Positions 53,014 to 60,298 of a DNA stretch of 64,000 bases are shown here, in pieces. This stretch comes from Acidobacteriota bacterium. Its GTDB lineage: Bacteria > Acidobacteriota > Blastocatellia > Pyrinomonadales > Pyrinomonadaceae. The translations under genes were made by a program, and so were the position numbers. Each line of letters opens with the position of its first letter. The first letter of the stretch is position 1. The stretch lies in contig CP065003.1 in NCBI GenBank assembly GCA_016700175.1, positions 3,482,001 through 3,546,000 of the forward strand, given 5' to 3'. The notes under the pieces were generated by a model. The model saw nothing but the letters and a program-made list of their open reading frames with translations, was not told the DNA's origin and made no database searches.

Positions 53014-53019
53014 TAGATT

Positions 53020-54699
53020 ATGCGCTGGCTTGACTGGACAATCGTAGCGGCCTACCTGGCATACGTCATTTGGGACGGGGTGCGCCTTTCGAAGGGCAGC
53101 TACAACAGCGCGGAAGGCTTCTTCCTCGCGAACCGGAGCCTGCCGTGGTGGGCGGTCGGGCTGTCCGTAATGGCGACCCAGATGTCCGCGATCACGCTCG
53201 TAGGGACCACCGGCCAGGCGTACGACGACGGGATGCGCTTTTTGCAGTTCTACTACGCGCTCCCGATCGCAATGATCATCCTCTGCGTGACGGTAGTCCC
53301 TTTCTTTCACCGCGCGAAGGTTTACACCGCATACGAGTTCCTCGAGAACCGCTTCGACCTCAAGACCCGAACGCTGACAAGCTTCTTTTTCCTTATCTCG
53401 AGGGGGCTCGGCGTCGGCGTGATCATCGCCGCGCCGGCGGTGATCCTGTCGATCGTTTTCGGCTGGAGCGAGATCATCACCATCTTCGTCATCGGCCTGA
53501 CGACCACCTTTTACACAATGTTCGGCGGAGTGCGCGCCGTGACGTGGACCGACGTCAAGCAGATGGTGATCATCTTCGTCGGCCTGTCCGGCTGCCTTTA
53601 CATCATTCTCACGAGCTTCCCCGCGGGCGTTTCATTGACGGACGGTCTTCATCTCGCCGGCGCCACTGGGAAGCTGACGACCATCGAGACCAGCTTCGAC
53701 CTGACGGAAAAGTACACGATCTGGTCCGGGCTGTTCGCGGCCCTGTTCCTTTTTCTTTCTTACTTCGGCTGTGATCAGAGCCAGGTCCAGCGATTCCTAA
53801 CCGCGAAATCGATCGATCAGGGCAGGACATCGCTCCTTATGTCCGCTTTCCTGAAGATCCCTATGCAGTTCCTGATACTGCTGATCGGCGTGCTGGTCTT
53901 CGTTTTCTACCAGTTTCAGCAGCCGCCTATGATCTTTAACCAGTTCGAAGCGGATCAGGCGATCTCGAGAAACGCAGAGGGCTATCGGGCGATCGAGGAA
54001 AAGTACGTCGAGGCGCACAAGGGAAGAAGCGAGGCGGCAAAACAGTTCGTCGACGCCAGGAAGACGTCCGACGGGGCTGCCGCGGAAAAGGCGAAAGCCG
54101 ATTATGTAAGGTCGACGAAAGACTTCGGCGCCGCGCGCAAGGAAGCGAAGGAGTTCATCAAGAAGACGAACAACAACGAGGCGTTCAACGACGTAAACTA
54201 CGTCTTTCCAACGTTTATAATCAACCGGATGCCGCTGGGGATGGTCGGCCTGATGATCGCCGCGATCTTCGCCGCCGCGATGTCGAGCATCTCTTCCGAG
54301 CTTAACTCCCTCGCCACGGCATCGACCATCGATTTCTACAAGCGGCACTTCAACCCGGACGGAACGGACCGAGAGTTCGTCCTGTTCGGAAGGCTGGCGA
54401 CGGCGGTCTGGGGAATCTTCGCCTGTATCGTGGCGATCTACGCGACGAATCTGGGATCGCTGATCGAAGTGGTGAACAAGTTCGGATCGTATTTCTACGG
54501 CTCGCTGCTCGGCGTGTTCGTACTGGCGATCGGAATCAAGAGGGCGAGGGCGAGGGGAGCGTTCTTCGGGCTTCTGATCGGGATGGCCTCGGTCGGGATA
54601 GCCTCGAACTACACGGACATCGAGTTCCTCTGGTTCAACGTCGTCGGCTGCCTTGTTACGGTCCTGGCGGGGTATCTGATCAGCCTGACGACGGAGTGA
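53020..54699 (+). CDS. Sodium:solute symporter (SSS family)
   Basis: 559 residues with about 13 membrane segments. The SSS layout is clear: FLANRSLPWWAVGLSVMATQMSAITLVG at the N-terminus, YEFLENRFD in the first loop, GGVRAVTWTDVKQ, and SELNSLATASTIDFYKR in the late core (Na2-site region). It should take up a small solute (sugar, amino acid or organic acid) with Na+. A hydrophilic Ala/Lys-rich insert of about 85 residues (roughly 307-393), probably coiled coil, sits between two membrane segments. ATG 53020 has no Shine-Dalgarno; the CACAGCT array ends 6 bp before. The stop codon is the first TGA of another heptamer array. Confidence 0.9.
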   Translation: MRWLDWTIVAAYLAYVIWDGVRLSKGSYNSAEGFFLANRSLPWWAVGLSVMATQMSAITLVGTTGQAYDDGMRFLQFYYALPIAMIILCVTVVPFFHRAKVYTAYEFLENRFDLKTRTLTSFFFLISRGLGVGVIIAAPAVILSIVFGWSEIITIFVIGLTTTFYTMFGGVRAVTWTDVKQMVIIFVGLSGCLYIILTSFPAGVSLTDGLHLAGATGKLTTIETSFDLTEKYTIWSGLFAALFLFLSYFGCDQSQVQRFLTAKSIDQGRTSLLMSAFLKIPMQFLILLIGVLVFVFYQFQQPPMIFNQFEADQAISRNAEGYRAIEEKYVEAHKGRSEAAKQFVDARKTSDGAAAEKAKADYVRSTKDFGAARKEAKEFIKKTNNNEAFNDVNYVFPTFIINRMPLGMVGLMIAAIFAAAMSSISSELNSLATASTIDFYKRHFNPDGTDREFVLFGRLATAVWGIFACIVAIYATNLGSLIEVVNKFGSYFYGSLLGVFVLAIGIKRARARGAFFGLLIGMASVGIASNYTDIEFLWFNVVGCLVTVLAGYLISLTTE

Positions 54700-55019
54700 G
54701 CGGTGAGCGGTAAGCAGTGAGCGGCGAATCGCAAATCGTAAATCGTGAATCGTAAATCGTGAATCGTAAATCGTGAATCGTGAATGGCGTGTCAGTAGCC
54801 CGACCGTCAGGGAGGGCGTAAATCGACGGCTGCCTTATTGGTCATTGACCACTGATCATTGACCAATGAATCAGTACCCGGAGCGGTAGCGACGGGCCCT
54901 CTTCTATGGTTCTTGAACCACGAAGATACGCAAAGGAACACGAAGGTTCACGACTACGCCTTACTTCATCTTCGTGCCGTTTCGTGTTACTTGGTGGTTA
55001 AAATCGCACAAGGCGAGTT
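54697..55019. repeat. Heptamer arrays and composite repeat element, copy 1
   Basis: TGAGCGG heptamers start at the symporter stop, followed by AATCGTG/AATCGTA heptamers (about 54726-54786). Composite element copy 1 spans 54791-54999. It consists of a REP-like block (GTCAGTAGCCCGACCGTCAG), CATTGAC-type heptamers, a second block (TCAGTACCCGGAGCGGTAGC), then the decamer hairpin (arms 54916-54945 and 54970-54999). The hairpin ends 20 bp before the next ATG. Confidence 0.88.
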
Positions 55020-55763
55020 ATGAAGATCAAGAAACTGACTCTGACCGTATTGCTTGTTTCAGCAATCCTGGTTTCTGGCGCAGCCGCCCAGCAGACCAAA
55101 GAATGGCTTAAGGCTCTTGAGAACCCGACCGACGCGTCGGAACGCCTCAAGCCGGAGAATTTCCTGGACAAGTACAAGCGGCACGACCTATCGCTTTTGC
55201 TTGCACCCCATTCGGAATTTCTTGGCTTTATCGAACCTGATTACCAGCGGCTGTACATTTTCTACACCTCGATCTCAAAAGACGCCGCGGATCCGGCGCT
55301 GTATGAGGTTGAGGGCTTCTCGGTAGCAAAGGACAACAAATGCCGGTTCGAAGGGACGATCAAGATCGTCCAGATGCGGGAGTACGTGAAACCCGAATAT
55401 GGCCTTGACGACGAGTACAAGGATGCCGGGATCAAAGCACGCGGGATCGCGATCGGCGAATACCGATTTGTCGAGGAAAAGAGCCAAAAACACAGCGGAG
55501 TGTTCGAGGGCGTGGTCACGATGAACTGGTATCTGGACCGCAACGGCATTCTCCGGTACGACAGGATCCTGTTCTTCGCCGACGGCTACTCCAACAATCA
55601 GTACGTAGGGACCTGGACGGCTCACGGTGCCGCGAAAGGAAAGGTGGCGAACTGGGGAGAATGGCGGATCCCTTACTCGGGCGATCTGGACATCGGCGCG
55701 GGTGAGTTCAGTCCGAATGAGAAGTACCTGAAAAATGGATGGAAGGATATGCAGCTACATTGA
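55020..55763 (+). CDS. Secreted hypothetical protein
   Basis: 247 residues. A signal peptide (KKLTLTVLLVSAILVSGAAAQ) is followed by a mixed alpha/beta domain with no recognised motif. Notable stretches are EPDYQRLYIFYTSISKDAADPALYEVEGF, EGVVTMNWYLDRNGILRYD and SNNQYVGTWTAHG. The last part reads like a lipocalin-like or secreted beta-sandwich protein with a YxGTW motif, but that is weak. There is no Cys pair. The gene is bracketed by copies 1 and 2 of the composite repeat, and its promoter would have to lie within or beyond the repeat hairpin. Confidence 0.72.
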   Translation: MKIKKLTLTVLLVSAILVSGAAAQQTKEWLKALENPTDASERLKPENFLDKYKRHDLSLLLAPHSEFLGFIEPDYQRLYIFYTSISKDAADPALYEVEGFSVAKDNKCRFEGTIKIVQMREYVKPEYGLDDEYKDAGIKARGIAIGEYRFVEEKSQKHSGVFEGVVTMNWYLDRNGILRYDRILFFADGYSNNQYVGTWTAHGAAKGKVANWGEWRIPYSGDLDIGAGEFSPNEKYLKNGWKDMQLH

Positions 55764-55780
55764 GAAAAATGGACTTTGGA

Positions 55781-55963
55781 CATCAGTACCCGGAGCGGTA
55801 GCATCAGGCCCGCTCATTGACCGCTGACCATTGATCACTGACCAATGCATCAGTACCCGGAGCGGTAGCGACGGGCCCTCCGACTAGTTCCGCCAGATGA
55901 ACCACGGAGAAACACGAAGCGACACGAAGATCTCTTCGTGCAACTTCGTGTTTCTCCGTGGTT
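55781..55963. repeat. Composite repeat element, copy 2
   Basis: Two TCAGTACCCGGAGCGGTAGC blocks (from 55783 and 55850) flank CATTGAC/CACTGAC heptamers. The decamer hairpin follows, with arms 55900-55929 and 55934-55963 and only a 4-nt loop. It ends 19 bp before the higA start. Unlike copies 1 and 3 it lacks the first REP-like block. Confidence 0.88.
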
Positions 55964-55982
55964 GAACTAAAATCTAAGAAGT

Positions 55983-56288
55983 ATGACCAGAATTCCTACA
56001 GACCGACAGCCGACGCATCCGGGGGAGATGCTGCGTACAGAGTTCCTTGACCCTCTGGGCATCACGCAGAGCGAGCTCGCAGACAAGATCGGCGTGCCTT
56101 TTCAGCGCGTCAACGAACTCGTGAACGGCAAGCGCGGCATAACGCCTTCGACCGCCCTCAGGCTTGCGAAATTCTTCGGGAACTCGCCCGGTTTCTGGCT
56201 GAACCTCCAGATGCGGCTCGATCTGTACAACGCCCAGCGGACCGAGGCAGAGGCGCTCAGCCGGATCAGCGAGCTTCAGTCTGCGTAG
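55983..56288 (+). CDS. higA: HigA-family antitoxin-type transcriptional regulator (orphan)
   Basis: 101 residues of the HigA/VapI type. HPGEMLRTEFLDPLGITQSELADKIGVPFQRVNELVNGKRGITPSTALRLAKFFG holds a complete helix-turn-helix (about 30-70), and the GNSPGFWLNLQMRLDLYNAQ tail is characteristic. HigA normally neutralises the ribosome-dependent mRNase HigB and represses the operon. No HigB is encoded upstream (the gap is the composite repeat) or downstream (106 bp of decayed repeat), so this is a solitary antitoxin or regulator. The decamer hairpin ends 19 bp before its ATG. Confidence 0.88.
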   Translation: MTRIPTDRQPTHPGEMLRTEFLDPLGITQSELADKIGVPFQRVNELVNGKRGITPSTALRLAKFFGNSPGFWLNLQMRLDLYNAQRTEAEALSRISELQSA

Positions 56289-56393
56289 TTCTTGAAGGAT
56301 TGAAACCACGAAGCGACACGACGGGACACGAGTACCGCTTCGTGTTCCTGTCCGAACTTACGCCCGCGCTGAAGCTTGGGCTACTGACACAGA
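56289..56393. repeat. Partial decamer hairpin between higA and doc
   Basis: GAAACCACGAAGCGACACGA and GCTTCGTGTTCCTGTCC are degenerate arms of the decamer hairpin family. No gene or clear terminator lies between the convergent higA and doc genes. Confidence 0.55.
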
Positions 56394-56768
56394 TCACGAA
56401 GCGTGATCCCTCAGCCATTCGGCCAGGGTCTTCTCATCCACGCTCCCATCCGCGACGCCTTCGATCACGATCACGGCCTCCTCTTCCGGAGCGTCCAGCT
56501 CGAAGCCGTTCAGGCTCAGGAAGACGAACGCGCACAGAAACCCGACCCGCTTGTTCCCGTCGATGAACGGATGATTCCGGATGATCCCGTACGCATATGC
56601 GGCGGCGAGTCCGAATACGTCCGAGCCCTCGTACGCTTCCCGGTTCCGGGGCCGGGCAAGGGCGGATTCGAGAAGCGCCCCGTCCCTCAGGCCCGCGCGT
56701 CCGCCGAAATCGCGGATCACTTCAGCGTGGATCGCCAGGACCGCCGGGAGCGGGACAAATCTCGTCAT
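56394..56768 (-). CDS. doc: Doc/Fic-family toxin (death on curing)
   Basis: 124 residues. The Fic/Doc catalytic loop is at 66-76 (HPFIDGNKRVG), the HPFxDGNKR form of Doc toxins. P1 Doc phosphorylates EF-Tu and stops translation. LRDGALLESALARP and YEGSDVFGLAAAYAYGIIRNH are the usual helices. Its ATG overlaps the stop of the upstream antitoxin gene (ATGA), giving tight translational coupling. The partner is AbrB-like rather than Phd. All catalytic residues visible here are intact. Confidence 0.9.
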   Translation of the reverse strand: MTRFVPLPAVLAIHAEVIRDFGGRAGLRDGALLESALARPRNREAYEGSDVFGLAAAYAYGIIRNHPFIDGNKRVGFLCAFVFLSLNGFELDAPEEEAVIVIEGVADGSVDEKTLAEWLRDHAS

Positions 56769-56989
56769 TTCGCAAGTTTTTTCAGCGCGTTCCGGTACTT
56801 CTTCATTCCGGCGCGGGCAGCCGTCAATGAATCTTCGAAGTCCGGATCGTACGGCGTAAGCCTGATCCCTTCTTCGTCGACGCTGACGAGGACCTCGTCG
56901 CCTTCCTCGATCTGAAGTCGGCTGAGGGTGTCGGCGGGAAGTATCGCGCCGAGCGAGTTTCCTATCTTTCTTATCTTCACTTTGACCAT
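56765..56989 (-). CDS. AbrB/MazE-type antitoxin
   Basis: 74 residues. The swapped-hairpin DNA-binding domain is typical: KIRKIGNSLGAILPADTLSRLQIEEGDEVLV (about 4-35). The C-terminal basic helix (YRNALKKLAK) is the expected toxin-binding tail. First gene of the pair with doc. A palindromic site overlaps its upstream region, consistent with autoregulation, which is established for such antitoxins. Confidence 0.88.
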   Translation of the reverse strand: MVKVKIRKIGNSLGAILPADTLSRLQIEEGDEVLVSVDEEGIRLTPYDPDFEDSLTAARAGMKKYRNALKKLAK

Positions 56990-56997
56990 AGCGACCT

Positions 56998-57024
56998 TTT
57001 GTTATTACTAATGTTATAACAAAG
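56998..57024 (-). promoter_or_regulatory. Operator-like palindromes of the AbrB/Doc operon
   Basis: TTTGTTAT (56999-57006) and ATAACAAA (57017-57024) form an inverted repeat with a 10-bp spacer; GTTATAAC (57014-57021) is itself a perfect palindrome and contains a minus-strand -10-like TATAAC. The sites reach to within 10 bp of the antitoxin ATG at 56989 and touch its RBS (AAAGGT). Confidence 0.5.
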
Positions 57025-57042
57025 GTTGGAACACGACAATCC

Positions 57043-57241
57043 TGTCAGTAGCCCGACCGTCAGGGAGGGCGTAAATCGGCGGCCCCTCATTGGTAATTGG
57101 CCAATGAGTCAGTACCCGGAGCGGTAGCGACGGGCCCTCTGACGAGTTCAGTTGAGTGAACCACGAAGAGACACAAAGGGACACAAAGTGATACGAGATC
57201 TCTTCGCACAACTTCGTGTCCCTTCGTGATTCTTCGCGGTT
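57043..57241. repeat. Composite repeat element, copy 3
   Basis: Same order as copy 1: GTCAGTAGCCCGACCGTCAG block, CATTGGT/CAATGAG heptamers, TCAGTACCCGGAGCGGTAGC block (57109), then a decamer hairpin with arms 57159-57188 and 57202-57241. The last decamer reaches the stop codon of the minus-strand thioredoxin gene. Confidence 0.88.
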
Positions 57242-57764
57242 AGAATGGCCCGTCGTCGATCTCGACCGGCTTGCCTGCGAAGTAGAGCTCGGCGGCGAAC
57301 GGCAGCTTCTTTGAATTTCCCTTCCACACGACCTTTCCGTCGCGGCCGATGAGGAATGCGTACGGGAATCCCTCGACCGCTTCGTTTTCGTTCAGCGCGT
57401 CGATGGTCCTGCTTTCGGTGTCTCCGACGATCAGATATCCGATGTCCTTTTTGAATTCGTTCGTGAACTTGCGGAGAATGTCCGGCTCCTCCCAGCTGTA
57501 ACCGATCACGACGAGGCCCTTGTCCTTGTAGTCCGCCTGCAATTTTGTGAGTTTCGGCAGCATCGCCTTGCACGGCTCGCACCAGGTGCCCCAGAGCTCG
57601 AGGACGTAGACCTTTCCGTCTCCCCATGTGCCGACTTGTTGGCGGTCGCCTGTGATCCAGTCGGTGACATTGAGCGGCGGCATCTTGTCTCCTATGCCCT
57701 GAGCGCTCGCCGAAACGGCGAGTGCGAACAAGACTATCCCAAAGGTCGCGAATCTGATCTTCAT
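57240..57764 (-). CDS. TlpA-like periplasmic thioredoxin
   Basis: 174 residues from ATG 57764 (MKIRFATFGIVLFALAVSASAQ, a signal peptide). The thioredoxin-fold active site is WCEPC at 61-65 with Cys62 and Cys65; the cis-Pro loop is EGFPYAFLIG. AhpC/TSA-Redoxin family, TlpA/ResA subgroup, which reduces periplasmic disulfides, for example in cytochrome c maturation. Upstream in-frame codons to 57881 lie within a decamer hairpin and were excluded. Confidence 0.9.
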   Translation of the reverse strand: MKIRFATFGIVLFALAVSASAQGIGDKMPPLNVTDWITGDRQQVGTWGDGKVYVLELWGTWCEPCKAMLPKLTKLQADYKDKGLVVIGYSWEEPDILRKFTNEFKKDIGYLIVGDTESRTIDALNENEAVEGFPYAFLIGRDGKVVWKGNSKKLPFAAELYFAGKPVEIDDGPF

Positions 57765-57855
57765 CGTGTAATCTCCTCGTCGAACATACCCGGACTGCTT
57801 TCTTGCTTCGGAAACACCGCGGATCGGTGAGAAGTGACAGGACGCGCGGTAATGA

Positions 57856-57918
57856 AACCACAAAGAAACACGAAGATACACAAAGACGACTTCGTGTCAC
57901 TTTGTGTATCTTCGTGGT
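57856..57918. repeat. Decamer hairpin upstream of the thioredoxin gene
   Basis: Arms AACCACAAAGAAACACGAAG... (57856-57885) and ...TATCTTCGTGGT (57890-57918) with a 4-nt loop. It is built from 10-bp units, with few mismatches between arms. Confidence 0.9.
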
Positions 57919-57970
57919 CGCATCAGTGACCCATGTATCCTCGTAGGCGGGGACACCCTACTACAGACGG

Positions 57971-58080
57971 CGCCGACAAAGGCGGGGACAAGCCCCGCCT
58001 CTACTACAGACAACGCCGACAAAGGCGGGGACAAGCCCCGCCTCTACTACAGACAACGCCGACAAAGGCGGGAAAAACCC
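57971..58080 (+). repeat. 43-bp tandem repeat, about 2.6 copies
   Basis: CGCCGACAAAGGCGGGG starts at 57971, 58014 and 58057, a period of exactly 43 bp. Each unit contains the hairpin GGCGGGGACAAGCCCCGCC and a spacer CTACTACAGAC. The third copy is truncated and diverged (GGCGGGAAAAACCCCGCC). It ends 17 bp before the GNAT start, and the hairpin may act in its leader. Confidence 0.92.
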
Positions 58081-58096
58081 CGCCCGTACGACTGTT

Positions 58097-58558
58097 ATGG
58101 AAATTCGTATCGACGATCTTGAAGGCCCCGAGATCAGGGCGCTTCTCGAAGAGCACCTTCGGAGGATGCAGGCGACTTCGCCGCCGGAGAGCTGCCACGC
58201 GCTCGACCTCAGCGGACTGAAGAAACCCGAGATCACGTTCTGGACGGTCTGGGAAGACGGCAGGCTCGCCGGATGCGGTGCGCTGAAGGAGATCGATCCC
58301 ACGCACGGCGAGATCAAGTCGATGCGTACCTCGGACGAGTTCCTCCGTCGAGGCGTCGCTTCTCTGATAGTCAGGCACATACTCGATGTCGCCCTCGAGC
58401 GGGGATACAAGCGGCTCAGCCTCGAGACCGGATCGATGAAGGAGTTCGATCCGGCTCGCGCGCTCTATAAACGGTTCGGATTCGAGGAATGCGGCCCGTT
58501 CGAGGGGTATGTGGAAGACCCGAACAGCGTGTTTATGACGAAGACACTGGGAGACTGA
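58097..58558 (+). CDS. GNAT-family N-acetyltransferase
   Basis: 153 residues. GNAT fold: LAGCGALKEID strand, IKSMRTSDEFLRRGVASLIVRHIL with the acetyl-CoA loop RRGVAS (RxxGxG/A type), then LETGSMKEFDPARALYKRFGFEECGPF, the usual motif B. Substrate unknown (small amine or protein N-terminus). The leader contains the 43-bp hairpin repeats, and the stop TGA (58556-58558) opens a TGAAGAC/GGGAGAC heptamer array. Confidence 0.9.
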   Translation: MEIRIDDLEGPEIRALLEEHLRRMQATSPPESCHALDLSGLKKPEITFWTVWEDGRLAGCGALKEIDPTHGEIKSMRTSDEFLRRGVASLIVRHILDVALERGYKRLSLETGSMKEFDPARALYKRFGFEECGPFEGYVEDPNSVFMTKTLGD

Positions 58559-58919
58559 AGACAGCAGACGGGAGACGGGAGACGGGAGACGGGAGACCGG
58601 AGACGGGAGACTGAAGACGGGAGACCGGAGACCGGAGACTGTTTCGCCCCGAAGGGGCGACGGAGAATAGCCCGGGGCAAGCCGAAGGCGCAGCCCCGGG
58701 TGAGTGGACTCTGTCGAGACGCACGCCGGAGGCGTGCCGCTGGGATGGGCGTGAAGACGGGAGACAGAGTATCTTCGTACCGCTCACCGCTCACCGCTCA
58801 CCGCTCACCGCTCACCGCTCACCGCTCACCGAGTTTCCCGCGCACAAGTGCGCAGGCTAAACGGCTCGAGAAGCGGGCAAGCCCGCCGCTAAACGGCTCA
58901 CTATTCACAATGGTCTATA
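58559..58919. repeat. GGGAGAC array, hairpin block and ACCGCTC array
   Basis: About twelve GGGAGAC/CGGAGAC/TGAAGAC heptamers run from the GNAT stop to about 58640. A block of three hairpins follows: CGCCCC/GGGGCG (58645-58659), CCCGGGGC/GCCCCGGG (58671-58700) and CACGCC/GGCGTG (58722-58736). The array then resumes for two units (GAAGACGGGAGAC at about 58753). ACCGCTC heptamers fill about 58778-58829. GCGCACAAGTGCGC and GCCCGCCGCTAAACGGC palindromes lead to the DUF2254 gene. No gene. Confidence 0.87.
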
Positions 58920-60209
58920 ATGCTTCGGATGCAGGCCGGGGCGGTGAAAGACAAGCTGCGATTCTACGCAAACCGGATCAGGGAACATCTCTGGTTCCGT
59001 CCCGCGCTGATGTGCATCGTCGTCATTTCGGCGGTCTTTCTCGCAAGGACGGCGGATTACCTCAACCCCGCCGAATACCTTCCCGATATCTCATTCGAGA
59101 CTCTCGAAAAACTTCTCACGGTGATCTCCGGCAGCATGCTGGTGATCGCGACCTTCGCGGTCGGCTCGATGGTCAACGCGTACGCCTCCGCTAGCAACAC
59201 CGCCACCCCCCGCTCATTCGCGCTCGTGATCGCGGACGACGTATCGCAAAACGCGCTTTCCGCGTTCATAGGCGCTTTCATATTCAGCATCGTCGGCCTG
59301 ATCGCGGTGGAGAACAGCTATTACGGGCGCGGCGGCCGGTTCGCTCTGTTTGTGCTGATCCTCCTCGTCTTCGTCATCGTGATCCTCACTTTCGTGCGAT
59401 GGGTCGACCGGATCGCACGCCTGGGGCGGCTTGGGCCGACGATCAGAAAGGTCGAGAACGCGACGGCGGTGTCTATGCGGCGGAGGCGCGATAACCCGCG
59501 GATGGGAGGCGTCGAGGTAACTGACCGGCCCGAGAACGCCGAGATAGTCTCCGGATCGGAGATCGGATTCGTCCAGCGGATCGATACTTCGGTACTTCAG
59601 GAGATAGCTGAAAAAGCTTCCGCCAGGATCGAGGTGACAACGCTTCCCGGCTCGTACGTTTTTCCGGGCAGGGACCTCGCGGTCGTGAAGCCGGGCGAAG
59701 GCGATTACGAAGGCATCGATCCGGACGACGTCCGGGAAGCATTCGTGATCGGAGATGAACGAACATTCGACGAAGATCCAAGGTTCGGTCTTGTCGCTCT
59801 TTCCGAGATCGCAAGCCGCGCCCTGTCGCCGGGGATCAACGACCCGGGGACTGCGATCGAGGTCGTTTCGTCGCTTGTAAGGCTGTTCACGATCTGGTCG
59901 GAGGAGCCGGACGAAGAGCAGAACGACAACAGGCCGGATGCGGACAGGGTCGAGATACCGGAGCTTTCGCTCGAGGAAATGTTCGATGACGGATTCGGAG
60001 CCGTCGCGCGCGACGGCGCGGGAATGGTGGAGGTCGTGATCAGGCTTCAGAAGGCGCTGGGGTCGCTAGCGTCGCGAGGCGACGAGATGCGGAAAGTCGC
60101 CGATCTGCTCTCGAAGAAGTCGCTCGATCACGCCGAGAAGGCGCTCGAACTTGAGCAGGACAGGGAGAGGGTCAGAAAACTGAGATCAGGGTTCTTCGGA
60201 AGTTCTTAA
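58920..60209 (+). CDS. DUF2254 membrane protein
   Basis: 429 residues. Four membrane segments (about 28-45, 70-95, 112-135, 142-162) precede a large cytoplasmic domain. The DUF2254 pattern is clear: TLEKLLTVISGSMLVIATFAVGSMVNAYASASNTATPRSFALVIAD, then GFVQRIDTSVLQEIAEKA, and LVALSEIASRALSPGINDPGTAIE. Family function unknown. The ATG is 10 bp after a stop-rich repeat stretch and lacks a strong RBS; MQAGAV at 58929 is an alternative start. Confidence 0.9.
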   Translation: MLRMQAGAVKDKLRFYANRIREHLWFRPALMCIVVISAVFLARTADYLNPAEYLPDISFETLEKLLTVISGSMLVIATFAVGSMVNAYASASNTATPRSFALVIADDVSQNALSAFIGAFIFSIVGLIAVENSYYGRGGRFALFVLILLVFVIVILTFVRWVDRIARLGRLGPTIRKVENATAVSMRRRRDNPRMGGVEVTDRPENAEIVSGSEIGFVQRIDTSVLQEIAEKASARIEVTTLPGSYVFPGRDLAVVKPGEGDYEGIDPDDVREAFVIGDERTFDEDPRFGLVALSEIASRALSPGINDPGTAIEVVSSLVRLFTIWSEEPDEEQNDNRPDADRVEIPELSLEEMFDDGFGAVARDGAGMVEVVIRLQKALGSLASRGDEMRKVADLLSKKSLDHAEKALELEQDRERVRKLRSGFFGSS

Positions 60210-60298
60210 ACCACTAAGGAGCACGAAGGCCTTTTTACCGACGAAAGCCCGACGCGGACCGGCCTCCGGAATGAACCCGCGGGAGAGAAGGAGAAGAA

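Noticed and set aside
52822..53016. ORF encoding a heptapeptide repeat (SSQLTAH) through the CACAGCT array
   Set aside because: Any 7-bp array yields a 7-residue repeat in each open frame. There is no RBS and no sign of selection on the peptide.
55764..55982. A hidden higB toxin upstream of higA
   Set aside because: The gap consists of repeat modules and a hairpin. No frame resembles HigB/RelE.
57971..58080. CRISPR-like array
   Set aside because: The 43-bp units are contiguous tandem copies with no unique spacers and no cas genes. The heptamer arrays are likewise not CRISPR.
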